Shown here piece by piece: positions 31,926 through 33,785 of a stretch of DNA of 33,785 nt. The DNA lies in assembly GCA_016202645.1 (NCBI GenBank), contig JACQOF010000064.1:1-33785 (forward strand), read 5' to 3'. The notes below the pieces were generated by a model. It had not been told where the DNA came from. It saw only the letters and a program-made list of their open reading frames with translations, and ran no database searches. Source of the stretch: a bacterium. Lineage in GTDB: Bacteria; Lindowbacteria; 2-12-FULL-62-27. Each line of letters begins with the position of its first letter. Position 1 is the first letter of the stretch. The position numbers were made by a program, and so were the translations under genes.

Positions 31926-32978
31926 TCAGCCTCCCCTGAAATGAACGGCGGCGGCCTGGCCCAAAACACACACCAGCGCGAACGGCGTCATCACTTTCCA
32001 GCCGACGTACACCACCTGGTCGATCCGCAGGCGCGGCAAGGTCCAGCGGATCCAGATCATGACGAACAGAAGAAAGGAAGTCTTCAGAAGAAACCATTCC
32101 ACGCCGGACTGGCCCGGAAGAATGCCGTGCCAGCCGCCGAGGTAGAGCAACGCCGCAAGGCCCGACACGAGCAGCATTCCGGCGTATTCGGCCATGAAGA
32201 AAAACGAAAACCGCATTCCGGAATACTCCGTGTGAAATCCCGCGGTCAACTCCGATTCGGCTTCCGGCAGATCAAAGGGTGAACGCTTGAGGCTCGCAAG
32301 GCCCGCCACGAAGAAAATCAGAAACGCCACCGCCATGAAAAACGGCGGCTGGAACACGTACCATTTCAGAATCCCGCCGGACTGGTCCGCCACGATGGTC
32401 TTGAGGGACAGGCTCTCCGCCGTCATGACCGGAAGAAGGATCGCAAGGCCCATCGGGATTTCGGAGGAAACCATCTGCGCGGCGGCGCGCATCGCGCCGA
32501 GAAGCGACCACTTGTTGTTCGAGGCCCACCCGGCGAGGATCACGCCGAAGACTTCGACCGTCAGGACCGCCAGGATGAAAAAAATGCCGATGTTGAGGTC
32601 CGCCACCAGGAGATGCTCGGATATCGGAAACGCGACGAACGCCGCGAGGACTCCGATGACGGCCAGATAGGGCGCCAGCCGGAAGAGCGGCCGGTCGGCG
32701 TCCGTCGGGATGATGTCCTCTTTCAAGAACAACTTGATCCCGTCCGCGATCGACTGCAGCCAGCCGAACTTCCCGCCGACATACACGGGCCCCAGCCGGC
32801 ACTGAAAATGCCCGGCGAGTTTCCGCTCGGCCCACACCAGCACCGCGGCCGACAGCCCCATCGCGGCGGCCACGATCGACCCGCACAAAAACATCGCCAC
32901 GACCGGCACCAGATTTTGCGGCAGAGAAAGATTGAAGCCTTCAAGAAACGTGGGCAGGAACCGCGCCAACTCATTCAT
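31926..32978 (-). CDS. nuoH: NADH-quinone oxidoreductase subunit H
   Basis: 350 residues, eight membrane helices; forms the quinone chamber with NuoB and NuoD. Signatures: AERKLAGHFQCRLGP (50-64), the loop IKLFLKEDIIPTDADRPLF (81-99) and SPFDLPEAESELTAGFHTEY near 235-255. Start ATG 32978 lacks a clear Shine-Dalgarno. Directly upstream is a 103-base non-coding gap and then nuoD, with no nuoE, nuoF or nuoG in between. Confidence 0.97.
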   Translation of the reverse strand: MNELARFLPTFLEGFNLSLPQNLVPVVAMFLCGSIVAAAMGLSAAVLVWAERKLAGHFQCRLGPVYVGGKFGWLQSIADGIKLFLKEDIIPTDADRPLFRLAPYLAVIGVLAAFVAFPISEHLLVADLNIGIFFILAVLTVEVFGVILAGWASNNKWSLLGAMRAAAQMVSSEIPMGLAILLPVMTAESLSLKTIVADQSGGILKWYVFQPPFFMAVAFLIFFVAGLASLKRSPFDLPEAESELTAGFHTEYSGMRFSFFFMAEYAGMLLVSGLAALLYLGGWHGILPGQSGVEWFLLKTSFLLFVMIWIRWTLPRLRIDQVVYVGWKVMTPFALVCVLGQAAAVHFRGG

Positions 32979-33081
32979 TCTGCTTCGCCCGGACTACGCT
33001 GGCGCTTCTGGGGGCTTCGCAGAATGGAATCCCCGCCCTCCGAAGCACTCAGGAGCCGCAGGCGGACGCCGCGAAGGAGGG
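32976..33081. repeat. Spacer with small dyads between nuoD and nuoH
   Basis: A 103-base gap in an operon whose other genes touch or overlap. It holds CATTCTGC (32976-32983) against GCAGAATG (33019-33026), with related CTTCGCC/GGGCTTCGC words inside, and CCCTCC (33036-33041) against GGAGGG (33076-33081). In RNA these would fold into one or two stems between nuoD and nuoH. No open frame of interest is present. Confidence 0.5.
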
Positions 33082-33785
33082 TCATCGGTCTATTTCTCCG
33101 AGCACAATATCCAAACTCCCGATGATCGCCACCACGTCCGCCACCATCGCGCCCTTCGCCAGTTCCGGCAGAACGCTGATGTTCGAGAAACTCGGCGAAC
33201 GGACCTTGACCCGGGCCGGCTGCATGGACCCGTCGCTCACGATGTAAAACCCGAGTTCCCCCCGGGCGTTTTCAGAGCGCGTATAGGCCTCGCCTTTGGG
33301 CGGCTTGACCCGGCCGACTTTTTCCGCCAGGACCGGGCCCGCCGGCATTTGATCGATGCACTGCCGAAGGATTTTCGTGCTTTCTTCCAGTTCCTTCATC
33401 CGCACGTTGTACCGGTTCCAGGCGTCGCCGATCGGCCCCCCGTGATCGGCCGTGCCGACCGGGATGTCGAACTCGAGTTTCGGATAAACCGAGTACGGCT
33501 CGTCCCGCCGGACGTCCTGCCGGACCCCGGACGCGCGGAGGCACGGGCCGGTGACGCCGTAGGCGATCGCGACGTCGGGCCGCAGAACGCCGACGCCGGC
33601 GGTCCGCTTCCGGAAAATGAAATTGTCCGTGAGAAGACGATTATACTCGCGTATTTTTTTGGGAAACAGCTCGACGAACTCGCCAAGCTTGTCCATGAAC
33701 CCATGCGTCGTGTCCCCGTCGACGCCGCCGATCCGGATGTAGCTGAACGAGAGGCGCTCGCCGCAGAGCATCTCAAGCATGACCA
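33082..33785 (-). CDS. nuoD: NADH-quinone oxidoreductase subunit D, C-terminal part
   Basis: The frame is open to the right edge, so only about the last 234 residues are present; the true start lies outside. Recognisable blocks are MLEMLCGERLSFSYIRIGGV, GDTTHGFMDKLGEFVELFPK, AYGVTGPCLRASGV, DEPYSVYPKLEFDIPVGTAD and the C-terminal GSLDIVLGEIDR. NuoD, a homologue of the hydrogenase large subunit, forms the quinone-binding site with NuoB. The usual four nickel cysteines are not expected and are not seen. It is a separate NuoD at its C-terminus; whether it is fused to NuoC cannot be seen. Confidence 0.96.
   Translation of the reverse strand, partial: VMLEMLCGERLSFSYIRIGGVDGDTTHGFMDKLGEFVELFPKKIREYNRLLTDNFIFRKRTAGVGVLRPDVAIAYGVTGPCLRASGVRQDVRRDEPYSVYPKLEFDIPVGTADHGGPIGDAWNRYNVRMKELEESTKILRQCIDQMPAGPVLAEKVGRVKPPKGEAYTRSENARGELGFYIVSDGSMQPARVKVRSPSFSNISVLPELAKGAMVADVVAIIGSLDIVLGEIDR

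Overview
The window is a GC-rich, gene-dense stretch from an uncultured-looking, Gram-negative-type bacterium. Evidence for that is a complex I operon of bacterial type, secreted proteins with Sec signal peptides, SPFH membrane proteins and large antisense shadow frames typical of high GC. Nothing here fixes the phylum. Lipase maturation factor, DUF4175-like and LuxE/LuxC genes without luciferase, plus word-like intergenic dyad repeats, fit poorly characterised candidate phyla better than a model lineage. No rRNA, tRNA, CRISPR, transposase or phage gene was seen.

Layout. (1) Minus strand, 1-6361: one long operon read from a near-consensus promoter at 6333-6361: HDOD protein, GAF/PAS histidine kinase, CheY-like receiver, small TPR protein, ispF, cysS, then rlmB and the first codons of a further gene at the left edge. 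(2) Minus strand, 6372-13259: four coupled genes: cyclic-nucleotide-binding-domain protein, a DUF4175-like coiled-coil membrane protein, a secreted TPR protein and a secreted protein of the family usually mislabelled 'asparagine synthetase B'. (3) Plus strand, 13362-17402: class-III aminotransferase, a short QueF-like T-fold protein, LuxE-type acyl-protein synthetase and LuxC-type acyl-CoA reductase, followed by an isocitrate lyase/PEP mutase family gene. (4) A repeat-rich intergenic region (18344-18638) with a dRS3-like nested palindrome. (5) Plus strand, 18639-22971: an SPFH island of a YqiJ/NfeD-like protein, a flotillin with an EF-hand and a GYF_2-like tail, HflK and HflC. (6) Minus strand, 22999-33785: a lipase maturation factor homologue, an MFS transporter, and nuoN-M-L-K-J-I-H-D (in gene order from the left) of a respiratory complex I that lacks nuoEFG between nuoD and nuoH.

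Most interesting points: the aminotransferase/QueF-like/LuxE/LuxC cassette, which could turn a carboxylic acid into an aldehyde and then an amine (inference); the flotillin tail; three promoters whose -10 box sits 6-8 bases before a start codon that has no Shine-Dalgarno sequence, pointing to leaderless transcripts; and three intergenic elements of unrelated sequence that share one architecture, short iterated words folded into long dyads.
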